A stretch of 64,000 nt of DNA. Origin: Ischnura elegans. Taxonomy: Eukaryota > Arthropoda > Insecta > Odonata > Coenagrionidae. Positions 51,715 through 63,600 of this stretch are shown in pieces; the first letter of the stretch is position 1, and the number at the start of each line of letters is the position of its first letter. The stretch covers positions 87,603,030 through 87,667,029 of the forward strand of contig NC_060246.1 in the NCBI RefSeq assembly GCF_921293095.1, read 5' to 3'. The translations under genes and the position numbers were made by a program. The notes under the pieces were generated by a model. The model was not told where the DNA came from. It made no database searches and saw only the letters and a list, made by a program, of their open reading frames with translations.

Positions 51715-53290
51715 GACTTCTCTCTTCAATTCACAATAAGGCCTACTCCCTTTTATCCTATCTAAAAATCCTATTCTTTTCCTTCCCTTGTTTACCTAAC
51801 ATTCCACCCTATAACACTGTTTTCAACATCCCCTCCCCGCTAAGCACTCGCTCCATCCATAACTTCTGCTTCCTACGTATCTCATCTAAGGAAAGTTGCC
51901 TCTCCTCACCTACCATGTCCAGCACTTCATCATTCCTCCTCCTCTCCGTCCACTTCACCTTCTCCATTCTTCGCTACACCCACATCTCGAATGCCTCCAG
52001 TCTTTTCTCGTCCTCCTTCCTAAGTGTCCACGTTTCTGCACCGTAAAGCGCTACACTCCCGATAGGGTCTTCACTTACCTTTTCTTTAAAATTTTACATA
52101 ATGATCCTCTCAGAAGCTCCTTCCTGTTCATGAATGCGTGTTTTGCTAGCGCGATTATCTTCCTGATGACCCTACTACTGTGTTAACTAAATAGTTGAAT
52201 TGCTCTACCTCCTCAAATTTTTTCCCACCCACTTTTATCTTTCGTCTCACATTCCTCGCTCGCGATACTTTTCGAAGCCACATAACCTTTGTCTTATGAT
52301 TATTCCTCACCCCGTACTCTCAACGCTCGTCTAACGCATCCACTAGGGTCTGAAGCTCCCTCGCTAACTATCGTCAGTCCCTCGCTCTGAGGATGTCTGT
52401 AGAACAGCATGGCGGAGGAGTACCAGGTGAAACACGGGTCAAGAGGGGCCTAAGATTTCTGAGAACAAATAAGGCTAAGATATAAAGAGGGGTGTTGTCC
52501 CACGAGCAGTGGCCTTTTTTGTTTTGGTGAAGCTCTCGTCGAGGGTTGGACGCTAAAAGAGCTGCTCCTGAGACACGGACCCGCGGCATCTTCATGAAGA
52601 CCATTGCTACCTCCGCAGTCAAGGTCAGTGGCGCAGCGAGGGGGGGTTTTGGGGGATAAAACCCCCCCAGAGCTCAGAGATATTTTTAAGTTTAATCCAT
52701 TTTACTTAATTGTATTGATATTACTAAAAGGATAGGGTGAAGATTAATGAAATATCCCTCAGAAAGCCGAAAAAATAACCATTTTGAACCATTTATCTTA
52801 AACTTCCGCAATTTATTAATCTTGACCCTGACGCTTATCCTGGTGGGTATACCATACCCCCATACTAGTTGCTAGTATGGGGGTACTAGTTGCACCTAAA
52901 ACCCCCCAGCCTTAATTCCTAGCTGCGCCCCTGGTCAAGGTAATATCGTACTCCAACTCTTTATCTTCCCTTATCTAACGAGTGTTATTGCTTTTCTGGA
53001 GACGGTCACAATTCTTGGTGGGGGGATTTTTTAACGACCGTTCTTTTTTGTTGATTAATGACTGTTGTTTTTTAATCGGTTCTTCATTCTACCCTTGAAA
53101 CACCACCGCACTCATCGGCCATTTCCACAAGATTCAACTGGCTAATCAATGCCTGATCATCCGCGAACTTCACATAACACTTTCCTCCAACTTTTACTCC
53201 CGCTTCCCATTCATCCCAAGCTTCTCTTACCGTCTCAGCGTACACGTTAAAAAGTGGCGATGATAGAGTAAAGCCTTGCCTCACTCCTCG
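51715..53290 (-). pseudogene. non-LTR retrotransposon RT relic (family 2), interrupted
   Basis: On the minus strand the 5' piece (53290-53085) reads RQGFTLSSPLFNVYAETV then VKFADDQALIS, the RT region with the FADD catalytic box. The 3' piece (52400-51715) reads LVDALDER, MWLRKVSRARNVRRKIKVGG, FEEVEQFNYL and on to the C-terminus, with several stops. Unrelated sequence at about 52400-53080 splits the copy and includes the MITE at 52626-52933. Confidence 0.7.
52626..52933. mobile_element. 308-bp hAT-type MITE with 8-bp target duplication
   Basis: Termini CAGTGGCGCAGCGAGG and (complement) CAGGGGCGCAGCTAGG match at 14 of 16 bases. The element is flanked by a perfect 8-bp direct repeat GTCAAGGT (52618-52625 and 52934-52941). 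CA...TG ends and an 8-bp duplication fit the hAT superfamily. Runs of G and C lie just inside the termini, and a CCCCATACTAG-TTG-CTAGTATGGGG hairpin lies near the right end. No coding capacity. Confidence 0.88.
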
Positions 53291-56192
53291 GCCAATTCTT
53301 GCCTACCCGAAAAAATGCAGAACGTTCGTAATCATATATCAAACGTAAAGAAAACATAATTGACACGGCAATGAGTGCATGTGAGCGTATAAGGGATAAG
53401 AAAGAGTTTTATACACAGATAAACATCACTATCTGGGACTGATGGGTCAATGACCTGAGCAGCGATGTCTATAATATTATAAATGTAGTAACTTCCACCT
53501 GATTTTATAAAAAAACTACCGGTTTCAGTAAGTACGTCATTCTCATGTGGCAATGGAGTACAAGTACCATGTATATTTTGTCTGTGGCTGAATTAGGCTT
53601 CCTATGCTGTATGCAGTGTATATACACGGTACTTCTTCTTCATTCCCTCGTGAGATTGGCATAACTGAAAACAACTTATCGTATTTTAATAAAATATCGT
53701 GGAAATGACTAAGTTTATTCTTTTATAGACATTATGACCAACTTTCACCCCGTGAAATCTTCAAACTTTGCTTCTATAGTCTTGAGTCGTATCCCTCAGG
53801 GATTTGGTTTCATTAATAGGTATCAAAGGAATGAGTAAAGGAAAAGAAGGGAACTGGTTTTATGGATGGTATAAAGAGACTGGGCTTTCGTCAAAGTTAA
53901 AAAAAGGAATAGAAAGAATTAAACGGTGAAAGCAAGTATGAGACATTGATATCCGCGTTGGATTTCACATAAATATACCTACCAATGGTTCTACTGGATT
54001 TGATAGGCAAGATCAAGTTGTGACAGAAATTGCAATTAAGAATGACTCCTCAGGATCAACCGGGCAGCATTTCTTCTTGTGCAGTGGCTACAGTTTAGAA
54101 GATATCTATTTAAGTCATTGGGATGTATTTTTTACGCCAAGCAAGAGTGTATACGGAACAAAGGCTTTGAAGTGTAATAGAGGATGTAAAAAAGTCAATG
54201 TTAAGCTAAACCGGATGAAACTTAATGAAATAAGACAGATTTCTTCTCCCATTTCTTAGTGATTATTCAATTTTTTTATCGTCGAGGCTGTACAAATCAG
54301 CTCACATTTTTAAATGATTGTGGTTTTTTCCTATCTCTCAAACAAGCATAATAAGATCAACAACATTTTATTAATTAATTTTCAAAATGTTTTTCAACAC
54401 AACAAACTAAATTCCTCGAATAATATGTCTGTTCCTTCTTATGATGAACATTTTGTTCATAAAATTGTAATTCGTTTTTTTAAACGTGCGAAGCGCAAAA
54501 CCGGCAGTCTAAAAATAACCCGGCTTCCTTAATTTGCTCTTGGAGAGCATCAGTCTATTCCGAGAGTCATTCAATTAAAACGCAACCAAAATAGTCCCAC
54601 TGCGGGGGTTCTTACGGAGAATCACAATTCCGTAAAATAAATACGCGTTGATTCACACGTCCGTTTTTCTCGTTCTACTTGCCGGTCGACGGACTGTGAA
54701 AAATTAATTTTGTCCCCCTCTCGCTATACACCGCCGGAGGGAAACGTATAAACACATTTTCTTTTTAATAAGGGAATGAATAAAGTATCCGAAAACACGA
54801 CGCGGAAGGAATTTTCGGTTGGGGGCGTGGAGGAAAAACAATTGAGAACGAGCTGCGAAACTGCAAATAAGGGAAAGAAAGGAAGAGGAGTGTGTGTGTC
54901 GAGGGCCACGTTTAGTGGAAACGAGCGACTCTCTGCGCCATCTGTGGGTGGTGGAGGAAACACGGCCACTTGGAGAGGGCCATCAGCCTCTGGAAGCGGC
55001 TGGAAGGGGCAGGGCGGCGATCCGGAAAATTGTTTCTGCTACCGCGAGTGTTAAGTTCCGTGATTGCTCTCCTAGCTCGAGGGCCATCCTACTTATTCCC
55101 TTTCGGAGGGGGGTCGTAGGACCCCTTGAGGGCAAAGAATGGCAGGGAAGGGTATCCACCGCCCACGAGACTCAATTTTGCCTCTCCCCAACTCGAGGCT
55201 ACGGAGTGAGTTTCTCTATGTTCGGGTCCTTCGGCGTCCCCTCTTTGATTTCGATTGGCGCAGGGAATGGATAAGCAGGAGCTGAGGCTGAGGGAGAAGT
55301 GAGAGAAGCATTTAATGGTCTGTTGGAGTCTGTGGTGGTGGTTTTGGGGTCTCCTTGGCGTCTGTGACCGGGGGAGAGCCCTGCTCTGGGTGGAGACCCT
55401 CTTCGGACTATTTTAGGGCGTCCATCTCGAATTGTTGAAATAAGATGCGCCGTTCCAATTGGCTCACGCTTTTACGAATGAATCTTATTAAAGATTTCAG
55501 AAACTGCTAAACTTCTACGCGGAAAAAACGGTCTAGCTCTATCTTGCTGGCAAGGAAAAATGATAGGAGGTGAGGGTTATTATTTTTTCCGAGTTGTACT
55601 AGTATTTGTATCTGATGAAATAGACCCGTCGGTATCACGTTAAAAGTTAAAGTTTTCTCCGTGCCATTCATATATTATTTTTTAATTGTCACCTTGGTTG
55701 ACTAAAATTTATGTTATAATTGAGACGGCTGTTTCCGAATACATTCCTCAGCAACCTCGTCATTGGCAATTTTTGCGCCTACGTTAATTTTTGTTTGTTT
55801 AATTATAGTGATGGTAAATTATTTTACCCTTAAATATTAAATTGAGCGTGAAAAGAAGCATATTTTATGTATTATTTTACTCAGAAACGTTCTGAAGTGT
55901 ATTTGATTTTCAGATTTATAAATACATTCCCTTCCATTTTTACATCATCCAATGACGCTACCGAAAAAGCAATCCACTCTCTGCTGGCTTATTTTGCAAA
56001 ATTTCTGATAAAACACATAATTTTTATTTCTTCTCTATCTAGTCTGAGCACACGAAAACTCTGTAACCCATTATCAATGAAAGCTGTAATTGAAGTCAAA
56101 AGACTACTTTCATGAAAAAAAGCTCAATATGTGTACAAAGAATTGAAAAAAATATAAGGGTGAAATAATATTTATTTTATATATCTTTTTCT
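53291..56192. other. non-coding stretch
   Basis: No supported gene. 54,770-55,420 is GC-richer with frames open in two registers and no domain; it might be a host promoter or first-exon region. Confidence 0.4.
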
Positions 56193-56425
56193 ATGTGGGG
56201 AAGTGAAGGTGGCCAAGTGGGTCGGGCGATGGGCTATTCATCAGAATCCCGGGTTCAATGCGCGGCTGAAGCCTTCAGACACACCCGCATTAAATCCTCG
56301 AGGGGCGTGGTGGCCCAGGGAAAGTGGCTAGCCTCCCTATTCCGAATTCAAGATATTCATATGCCTGTGGCTTATTCTGGGGTGAGTTTTACCCGCACTT
56401 ATCCATACCAAACTATAGATTGAAT
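56193..56425 (+). mobile_element. tRNA-derived SINE
   Basis: A-box-like TGGCCAAGTGGGTCGG, B-box-like GGGTTCAATGCGCG, then a body matching 11905-12135 (GAAGCCTTCAGACACACC, CCTGTGGCTTATTCTGGGGTGAG). Same family, different copy. Confidence 0.68.
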
Positions 56426-56439
56426 CATTGAAAAGGGTG

Positions 56440-56740
56440 ATCACGTTGGTCTGGTGGCCAGATTGTTGACTTTCCAACCAATGACCTCGGGTTCAAATCC
56501 CGGCGGAGGTATAGAATATTCAGAGGCTGTCCGATTCCTCATTGAGTGTTTTACGGAGAAAATGTCAAGCGCAAAATTCTAAAACACTCCGTCCGTCGAA
56601 TAGGACGCGCCTTTTAGGCTAATGCCGACGCCGGGTTTCTCTCCACCCTTCCTTCCATACCCTTCACTCATGGCGCAAATGACCTCAGCTGTCGGTCGCC
56701 TCCTTCAATTACCATATCACACCATCATTCAGGACTCTCT
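56440..56740 (+). mobile_element. second tRNA-derived SINE
   Basis: A tRNA-like head with GGTCTGGTGGCCAGATTG (A-box region) and CGGGTTCAAATCCCGG (perfect B-box), followed by a body unlike the SINE just before it. It begins within 20 bp of the end of that SINE. The 3' end is not sharply defined. Confidence 0.6.
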
Positions 56741-57450
56741 AATGTATTTCAACAATCGTTGCAACATATTTTCTTAGTAAGACATGCGAAAATACTGTTT
56801 TGAATCACGCAGCCGCAAATCTATTTCCTTAAGCACGTGTTCCAAATGTTTTAGCCATGCCGCGACCTCATGAAATGAATTACTCTGGGTTAGAAAACGG
56901 AGGCGTCAGAGTTGATATAAAGAGCAATGTTGAGAGGGAAAGTGGGAATATAGGAACGTGTTACAGAGAGAGAGAGAGAGAGTCATAAGGGTCGTAGCAA
57001 AGAGAGGCTTGCTGAGTTGGACTGGCGAGTGCGGAGGCCGAGGTTTGCCGTGGTATGGGAGTCGTGTGGGAGAAGCTCTCCACCACGCTGACTGATCCAC
57101 GGTTTGATCCCTCGTTCCCCACCGTTATAAGGGCCGGTGGGATTTCTGATGCGGAAACGAGCGGGGGAGGAGGAATTGGATGGTGGGACGACGTGGGCGG
57201 GGTCGAGTGAGGGCTGTTAATTAACTCAACGCCCCATCTCTCGCTATTGCGTGTCCATTGGAAATATTGTTTCATCTGGCGAGGGTGGAAATAGGAAAAA
57301 AATGGAATTACTCGCCCATTTAAAGTAATATGGGCGGATAGTTTAGTCGAGTGCTTTTACTTTACAGTTTTACTTTGTTACATATTTGTGTTGCATAAAA
57401 AAATTGGTATTTTGACACAAGTCAAGTTGCAAATCCACAAATTCTCTCAT
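56741..57450. other. non-coding with AG microsatellite
   Basis: (AG)n at 56964-56982; GC-richer up to 57,280 without domain. No gene supported. Confidence 0.4.
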
Positions 57451-57459
57451 CCCCGAAGG

Positions 57460-57868
57460 CATTCGGAAGATCCCCCGAGGATGATTAGCAAGTCGCTGAT
57501 CGAAACGTCGGGAGAAATGGACGACATCAAACGGTGGAAAAACCGAGAAACTTTTCAGCAACTGATACGCCGGGAAAACCTTAGATCATACATCACTCAC
57601 CTCTACGGGGAGGGGACACTTCGCACCGTCCGTAAACTTTCAGACCTACGCAAGGAGAAGGCAAAACTACTATGCAGTCTTGCTTTTCTTCTGAAATGCC
57701 GTAACGAAGAGGCTATTCCAACATTTGCCAAGGTGTAATCATCACTTATACTGGACAAATTTCGAAAAACGGCATTCGTAAGAGCCCCTGAGGATGATTA
57801 GTAAGTCGCTGATCGAAACGTCGGGAGATAAGGACGACATCAACCGGTGGAAAACCTGAAAAACTTTT
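57460..57868 (+). pseudogene. Penelope-like element fragment with repeated motif
   Basis: An open frame to 57738 ends LLCSLAFLLKCRNEEAIPTF, recalling the N-terminal ORF region of Penelope-like elements ('FL..Cr....iP.f'). About 100 bp around GATGATTAGCAAGTCGCTG / ATCGAAACGTCGGGAG occurs at 57460-57560 and again at 57767-57868, as in the repeated ends of Penelope-like elements. A start codon at the frame's 5' end is not evident. Strongly truncated copy. Confidence 0.45.
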
Positions 57869-58204
57869 CAGTAACGATGGGGTGTTTGGTAAGGGGAGAT
57901 AATTACGAAACCGAAAACTACCGGATGCAGAGTTTTTTTAGGAAAGTTATGTTGATTTACCTTTCTTGTGGGTTGCATCCTTGTCGCAGTAGAAATTTTT
58001 ACGTGTTCCAATGACCCCTAGAGCTGGAATGTAGGGAGTAATTATGACTCCCGGTTGGGCCACACTTGCCAGATAAGCCGAAAAAATAGGCGTAGACTTG
58101 AGGGATAGGCGCCTCATTCGTAATGCACCAGACTGCGCAAGTGAGGGTAGTTGACGGAGAACCAGAATAGACAAGTATGGTCCAGTGAGTGAGATAATGC
58201 TGTC
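57869..58204. other. non-coding stretch
   Basis: No gene seen. Confidence 0.35.
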
Positions 58205-59080
58205 CACTATCTTAATTAGCTTTTAGCATGTACGCTGACGAAATAGTAAGGCAGGTGTGGGATGAGTTGGAAGCAATAGTTATAGTGGGGGAAATGATGT
58301 TTAAATCGGTGAGGTTCGCGGATGACTAGGCATTGATTAGCCAATCAGAAAGAGGACTTCAGGCTCTAGTGGATGCGTTATGAGGAATATGCCAAGAGGA
58401 TTATTTAAAAGAGGACCAAATTTACGCGGTTTTGTAACGCTTCATCAGCTTGAAGTGTGAGGCTCAAGATATAAGAAGTGGGAAAAAGCTTGAGCAGGAA
58501 CAGCAATACAACTATTTGGGCAGCACATTAGGGAAAAACGGATACTGCAGTAAGATTATCATGGAGAGAATTACGTTAGCAAAGGAGGCGTTCATAAACA
58601 GGAAGGGGCTTTGGAAATAATCTTAATGTTTGAGATTAAAGAAAATACTAGCAAAGAGTTTGACCCGGAATGTAGCGCTTCGCGGTACGGAAATATGGAT
58701 ACCTAGGAAGGAGGACGAGGAGGAAAGACTGGAGGCGTGAAAGACTTCATGATGTGGATCTGGAGAAGAATGGAGAAGGTGAAGTGGACGGATAGGAGGA
58801 GGAACGATGAAGTGCTGCATATGGTGGGTTAGGAGAGGCCGCTTTTAGATGAGGTATGGAGGAGTCAGAAGGTTTGGATGGAGCGAGTACTGAGCAAGGA
58901 GGAGATGTTGAAAACAGTTTTAGAGGAAAAAATGCTGAGTGAACGAGGAAAAGGAAGGAGGAGAAGAGAATTTTTAGATAGAATTTAAGGTAAGCGATAG
59001 GTAGAAGAGAGTAGTCCACGAACGGAGAGGAGACATTCGGAATACTTCTTTAAATACTTCTCACGAAAATCTACCTTAAT
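58205..59080 (+). pseudogene. non-LTR retrotransposon RT relic (family 2)
   Basis: Broken frames give YADEIVRQVWDELEAIV, VRFADD followed by a stop, ALISQSERGLQALVDAL, then YNYLGSTLGKNGYCSKIIM and WMERVLSKEEMLKTVLEE. The order matches RT palm, linker and C-terminus of the same family as 51715-53290. At least three stops and frame changes show it is dead. Confidence 0.75.
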
Positions 59081-59880
59081 CGATGTCCTGTGATTCTTCA
59101 GGAATTCGAAAACGGGTTCATGGAGGAGGGTGTAATGATCGGGCCTTCGTAATTAAAAGGTGCTAAAAATAGTCAACCCCGAATGTTTTGTTTTGTTTAA
59201 TGTGAAGATAGAAATTTCAGGGCATATAAAGTGGACTCTAGTCATAATTTAACTGTAGCAATTTAAACTTGAAAATTTTGTCTCAACATTTCCCGATGAA
59301 AAAAAATAAATATGAGATTCAGGAAAATATTGGCAAGGTTCAACTAAATATACCTCGAAAATTTTGTGGTGATTCCGTCAGTTTTAAACCAACAGTAATT
59401 GAAGAAAATCCGCGGAGCGGGAGTGATGCGTCATCTTAAGCGAACATGGTGGATTAAAGGAGGCGGAACGATGCTACGTTTTTGGAAATCAGCACGTAGC
59501 TCAGGCCGGTTTCACAGAGCTCCTATGCTTGAACAGCTCCTTGGAAAGTGCCATCCGTTATGTTCTACGTCTATGGTTGAAACGGGCGAACGAACGGGAC
59601 AGTATAGGGGAGTGTGGTCGGTTTTACGCGTCTCACAACGTCGAGGACTGTGTCAAAGGGCGCACCGGATTCCTCAGAGGACACCCACCCTCTCACGCAC
59701 GCATTTCCATCTCATCCTCCGATTTTCTCCCCTCGATTCTTCCGCAAAACAAAAAAATTACTTTTCCTCGTCCTCACTCGGAGAGTAGAGAGGGGAAACC
59801 CCATGACCTCTGGCGTCACTGTGCGGGGAAAGTATGCGTAGTGAGAGGCAGGGAAAGAGACATAAGGAGAGGGAGGAGGA
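59081..59880. other. non-coding stretch
   Basis: No domain-bearing frame; three overlapping plus-strand frames between 59399 and 59960 are composition-driven. Confidence 0.4.
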
Positions 59881-59881
59881 G

Positions 59882-60165
59882 TATATATGTTTTCCTGCCT
59901 CTTGAAGAAACCACCACCACTACCAGCGCTAGTCTTCCTCTCCAGAGAAGAGAGCGATAACCTCAAAGAGTCAGTCAGTTAGCCAGTCAGTCCTATCAGT
60001 GCCGTGAAGCGTGCAAGACAGGCAGACCACGTACCAAGCGAACCGATCGCACGAGCGATCTCTCGGTGCCATTTTACCGCAAGCCAGAAGGGAAACCTCT
60101 CGAGGGAGGTCGCGAGTGGGAAATTTGATTTTCAGCGAAACCCCTTTGATGGCACAAGGCTCTTG
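59882..60165 (+). promoter_or_regulatory. possible host promoter and first exon
   Basis: TATATATG at 59882, an arthropod initiator-like cluster TCAGTCAGTTAGCCAGTCAG at 59971-59990, and then GC-rich sequence to a GGTAAGGG donor (GT at 60166). The frame from 60004 is open across the donor but starts with GTG. It would be an untranslated or partly coding first exon; no downstream exon is identified in the window. Confidence 0.3.
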
Positions 60166-60329
60166 GTAAGGGATTCATCGCTCCCTCGCCTCCCGTAACA
60201 TTGCGAATCGAAGCGGAGAAGAAAATATGCTCCTAGGAGACGGCCATTTTCAGGGTCCGTTTGGGGCGAGAGGGTTTTTTTCTCAATGAGCTCCCTTGAG
60301 GTCTTACGTCTCTCGTCGATCGTTAGGCG

Positions 60330-60640
60330 CAGGGGTGCAACTAGGAGTTTTATCAGGGGGCCAAAGATCAGTTTGCCACCCGCCTCTCCTGATCCCCCAT
60401 CACCATAATATAATACATCCGTGAGCTATTTTTTTGAGATGCAATTGTAGAAAATTACACACCGTATGTTGGCTATTAAGAAGTTTTATTGATATTATCG
60501 TTTAATAACTAATAAATGAATGATTATTGTTAAATCAATTAGAAAAATTAAATAAATTTGTTGATGAACTTATAAAATTTTGCCGCCCCCTAAAATCTGC
60601 CGACCGGGGCAGGTGCCCCCTCTTACTAGCCCTCGTACTG
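60330..60640. mobile_element. 311-bp hAT-type MITE
   Basis: Ends CAGGGGTGCAACTAGGAG and (complement) CAGTACGAGGGCTAGTAAG are weakly paired. The flanking octamers GTTAGGCG (60322-60329) and GGTAGGCG (60641-60648) agree at 7 of 8, indicating an 8-bp target duplication. Size and termini resemble the MITE at 52626. Confidence 0.65.
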
Positions 60641-60648
60641 GGTAGGCG

Positions 60649-63600
60649 TATCCTTGAAGTCATGATATGAAATCTGCAGTGGCGTTTCCAGGATTGAGAC
60701 AAGGGGGGATAGGTGGGGGAGAGGGAATAAACTTCCAAGCAGTAGTGGGAGTCCGGAAAGGAACGAATATTTTTATAATTTCGAGGCTTGTAACAACACT
60801 TTAAGCTTGTCTCATTACTAATTTTCCAAAGGAATGAGTATTTAAAACCAGCATTTTTGTACATTTTTAGTAAATTGTATTTTCGGGGCTCCCGTCTCCT
60901 ATGTATATACGACAACTGAAAAAAATTACCATTTTATCTAGTGTGAATTGGATACCACAGTCGTGGCTATAGCCACCCTAGCCCCCCTCTGGATCGCCCA
61001 TGGGGCTTTCTGGAGTACTCGGAAGCGGAAGGGAAGAGCGAGCGGAACCGTTAGAGCAACTAGCTGATATCCCATAATCCTAATGCATTGTTACCTCTCT
61101 CTCATCTTGTTCTGGTTAACAAAAACTGTGGTTGAATATCGCAATGGAAACGGTCGTCAGCATCAGTTTAAAGTCCCTCAATGGTCGTTTGAAGGTAGGT
61201 TAACGGTACACATAGGTTTATATTCGTCATGGAAACTCCAGGTTCCATGAGGCTGCGGATACTTATTCGTTCCGTCATCCTGTGGTAAATCTTAAATTCC
61301 TTTCTTCGGCTCTAGAAATTAATTTCATTTTAATTTTTGTCATATCTCGAAAAATGTTTCATTACGCGAGTTATGTTAATTTAAAGCCGTTGTTGGTATA
61401 CATGTTATTCGTGGTAGTGGATTTACCTGTAATTCTCGCATTAGTGCAAAGCTTTTGTGAAAACACGATTGAATGATCATTAAATCAGTAATATCATAGA
61501 GTAAGTATATTCTATTGTAATTCTACTTACTCTATGGTAGGTAATATCTTCAGTGCCTGGAAAATTCCATTATTTTGAGAATGTTTCTTTAAAGAAAACT
61601 CAAGCGTATTAAATTGATTAATGTTTCATTTTGCAATTTCTTGATGATACGAAATTTCGCTTAGAACTCATCCGGTTTCATTTCTCTAATTCTTATATAG
61701 GTAGAATTTCCAAATTTGGTTTGAACAGGTTTAATATATAAGTATTTCGGATTTCCTGAATTGAGTGTTGACGCTGAAGCATGTCTGCATGCAATGGGGG
61801 TAGGGTCCGATGTGGTATCATTTCATTTATCTGTCCGAGGCCCCTCGGGAGCTTATGGAGCTCAGGATCTCGATGTGGAGAGGAATAGCCATCAAATAAA
61901 CGAGGTTCGTGCTGGGATTGACGGTTAGAGGAGGAAAGGCTGTGAAAATCGATTTGAGTTTTGAAAAGTCAAGACATCTCTTAATATTCGAAGAGACGAA
62001 AACTTTCGTTGCATCACTCAAGTTCGGGGATATGATCATGGTATTCGAGCGGAAATTATTGAATTCTTACATGATTTTACATTAATTGTGCATTATACAT
62101 GTGGGTCAAATTCATCTAAGCATATTTATAACTTACACTGACTCAATCCTTGCATGCGATAGATTGGAATTATTATACGGTCTATTTATGTGATTATATT
62201 TAATTTGAGTTTGGATTTTGAGCGGGAACTTTTCACATTTGCGACAGCACTTTATTTAAAATAAATATTTTTTTCTCTCATGCTTGAGTGAACTAATTAG
62301 TGCGTAGTTATTGCTGGCATCCTTCACCGATGCATTCACTGCACCTGTCTTAATGAACTTTGAATCTGATATTCTCAGAGTATGAGTAATAGAGGTAGTC
62401 GTTGATTATTTCGTGGGATATTCTCTTCTGAAGTCTCTTGCCACAGGTGTACCATTAACTCTACAATTGCATCCGTGTAATTAGCCTAGTGCGTTTTTGG
62501 CCAACCTTTCTGAGTTTTTATAGGAATTTGTTAAAAGGTTAGCCGCCTGGTGAATTCGAAGAGTATGACAATGATTTCATAGATATGATCTTCGTAAAAC
62601 ACACTGTTTTATTGGTCACTAAAGTAATAGGAAGGAGAAATTATGGATTTTGGATCTGTCAGCTCTATGGCGAAGCGGCTAGCAATATCTAGAGAAAGTC
62701 TGTCATCGCGGAAAGGTTGTATGTTGTGAGATATGGATGAAAATGCAAATTTTGAGGATATCGATTTGCATTATTGAGACGAAGGAAACTAAAGTGTGAC
62801 TTTTGACATAGCGGAATCTACCACAAAGCCTTCAAGCAAGCCTAGGTGAGAATTTAGTAAGATAATCCTTAAGATTTTATGCTATAATACATTTTTTAAG
62901 TAGAGGAAAGTACCTCAAGCAATCTAAAAGCATAATGAGTGAAGTTGACACAATTCAAGATAATTTTGTCTTCGAAATTCCTACTTGGTGCATACGTGAC
63001 TGCTCACGTTATTTCAGTTCAGTGGACGCCTTACCAATAAGGTATATCATTATTTAAGATATTTCTCGTATCCGTTTACATCCGTCCTCAGCCTGATAGG
63101 TTAAAAAATTTAATTTAATTATTCGGCTATAACGTTCTTGGAAAATTAAACTTAATTTCATTTCCACTGTAGTTCAACTTAAGTCGTACGTGGTACTTCA
63201 ATTTTGAAACCATTTACGAATTTATTCCTCAATCCAACGAAGTACGTTGATTTTTTTTATTGTCTTGTAGTTTTTTTAATTACTAACTCTCTATTCTCTG
63301 CATTGTTTTAAAACATACTCGATTAAGAGAAAACATTCTAGGCGTATCCCCCATTACATCGTCTTTGACCTTTGCATTAAAAAATGTTTTTCAATGGTAA
63401 GTAGTCATTGTTTCGCAGAAATTAGGATTTTCTACTTTCCTGGCGTATCTACTTCATGACGTTTTTTCCGGTCGTCCACCGGGCCAGGGGATAATTTCGG
63501 GCCGACACGAAGTCGCAACTTCCTACCTCAAATAAATCGTTTTTGAGGTTTTGGCCAGCTTTTTTCGATTCTAGCCCACTGTGCGACGCGACGTTTCGAT

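Noticed and set aside
57470-57520. Complete hammerhead ribozyme in the Penelope-like motif
   Set aside because: GAAACG is present but the CUGAUGA core is not; only GGATGATTAG precedes it, so the catalytic core cannot be drawn.
60672-61000. Fourth hAT-like MITE
   Set aside because: CAGTGGCG-like left end and a C-run right end are visible, but no matching octamer flank was found.
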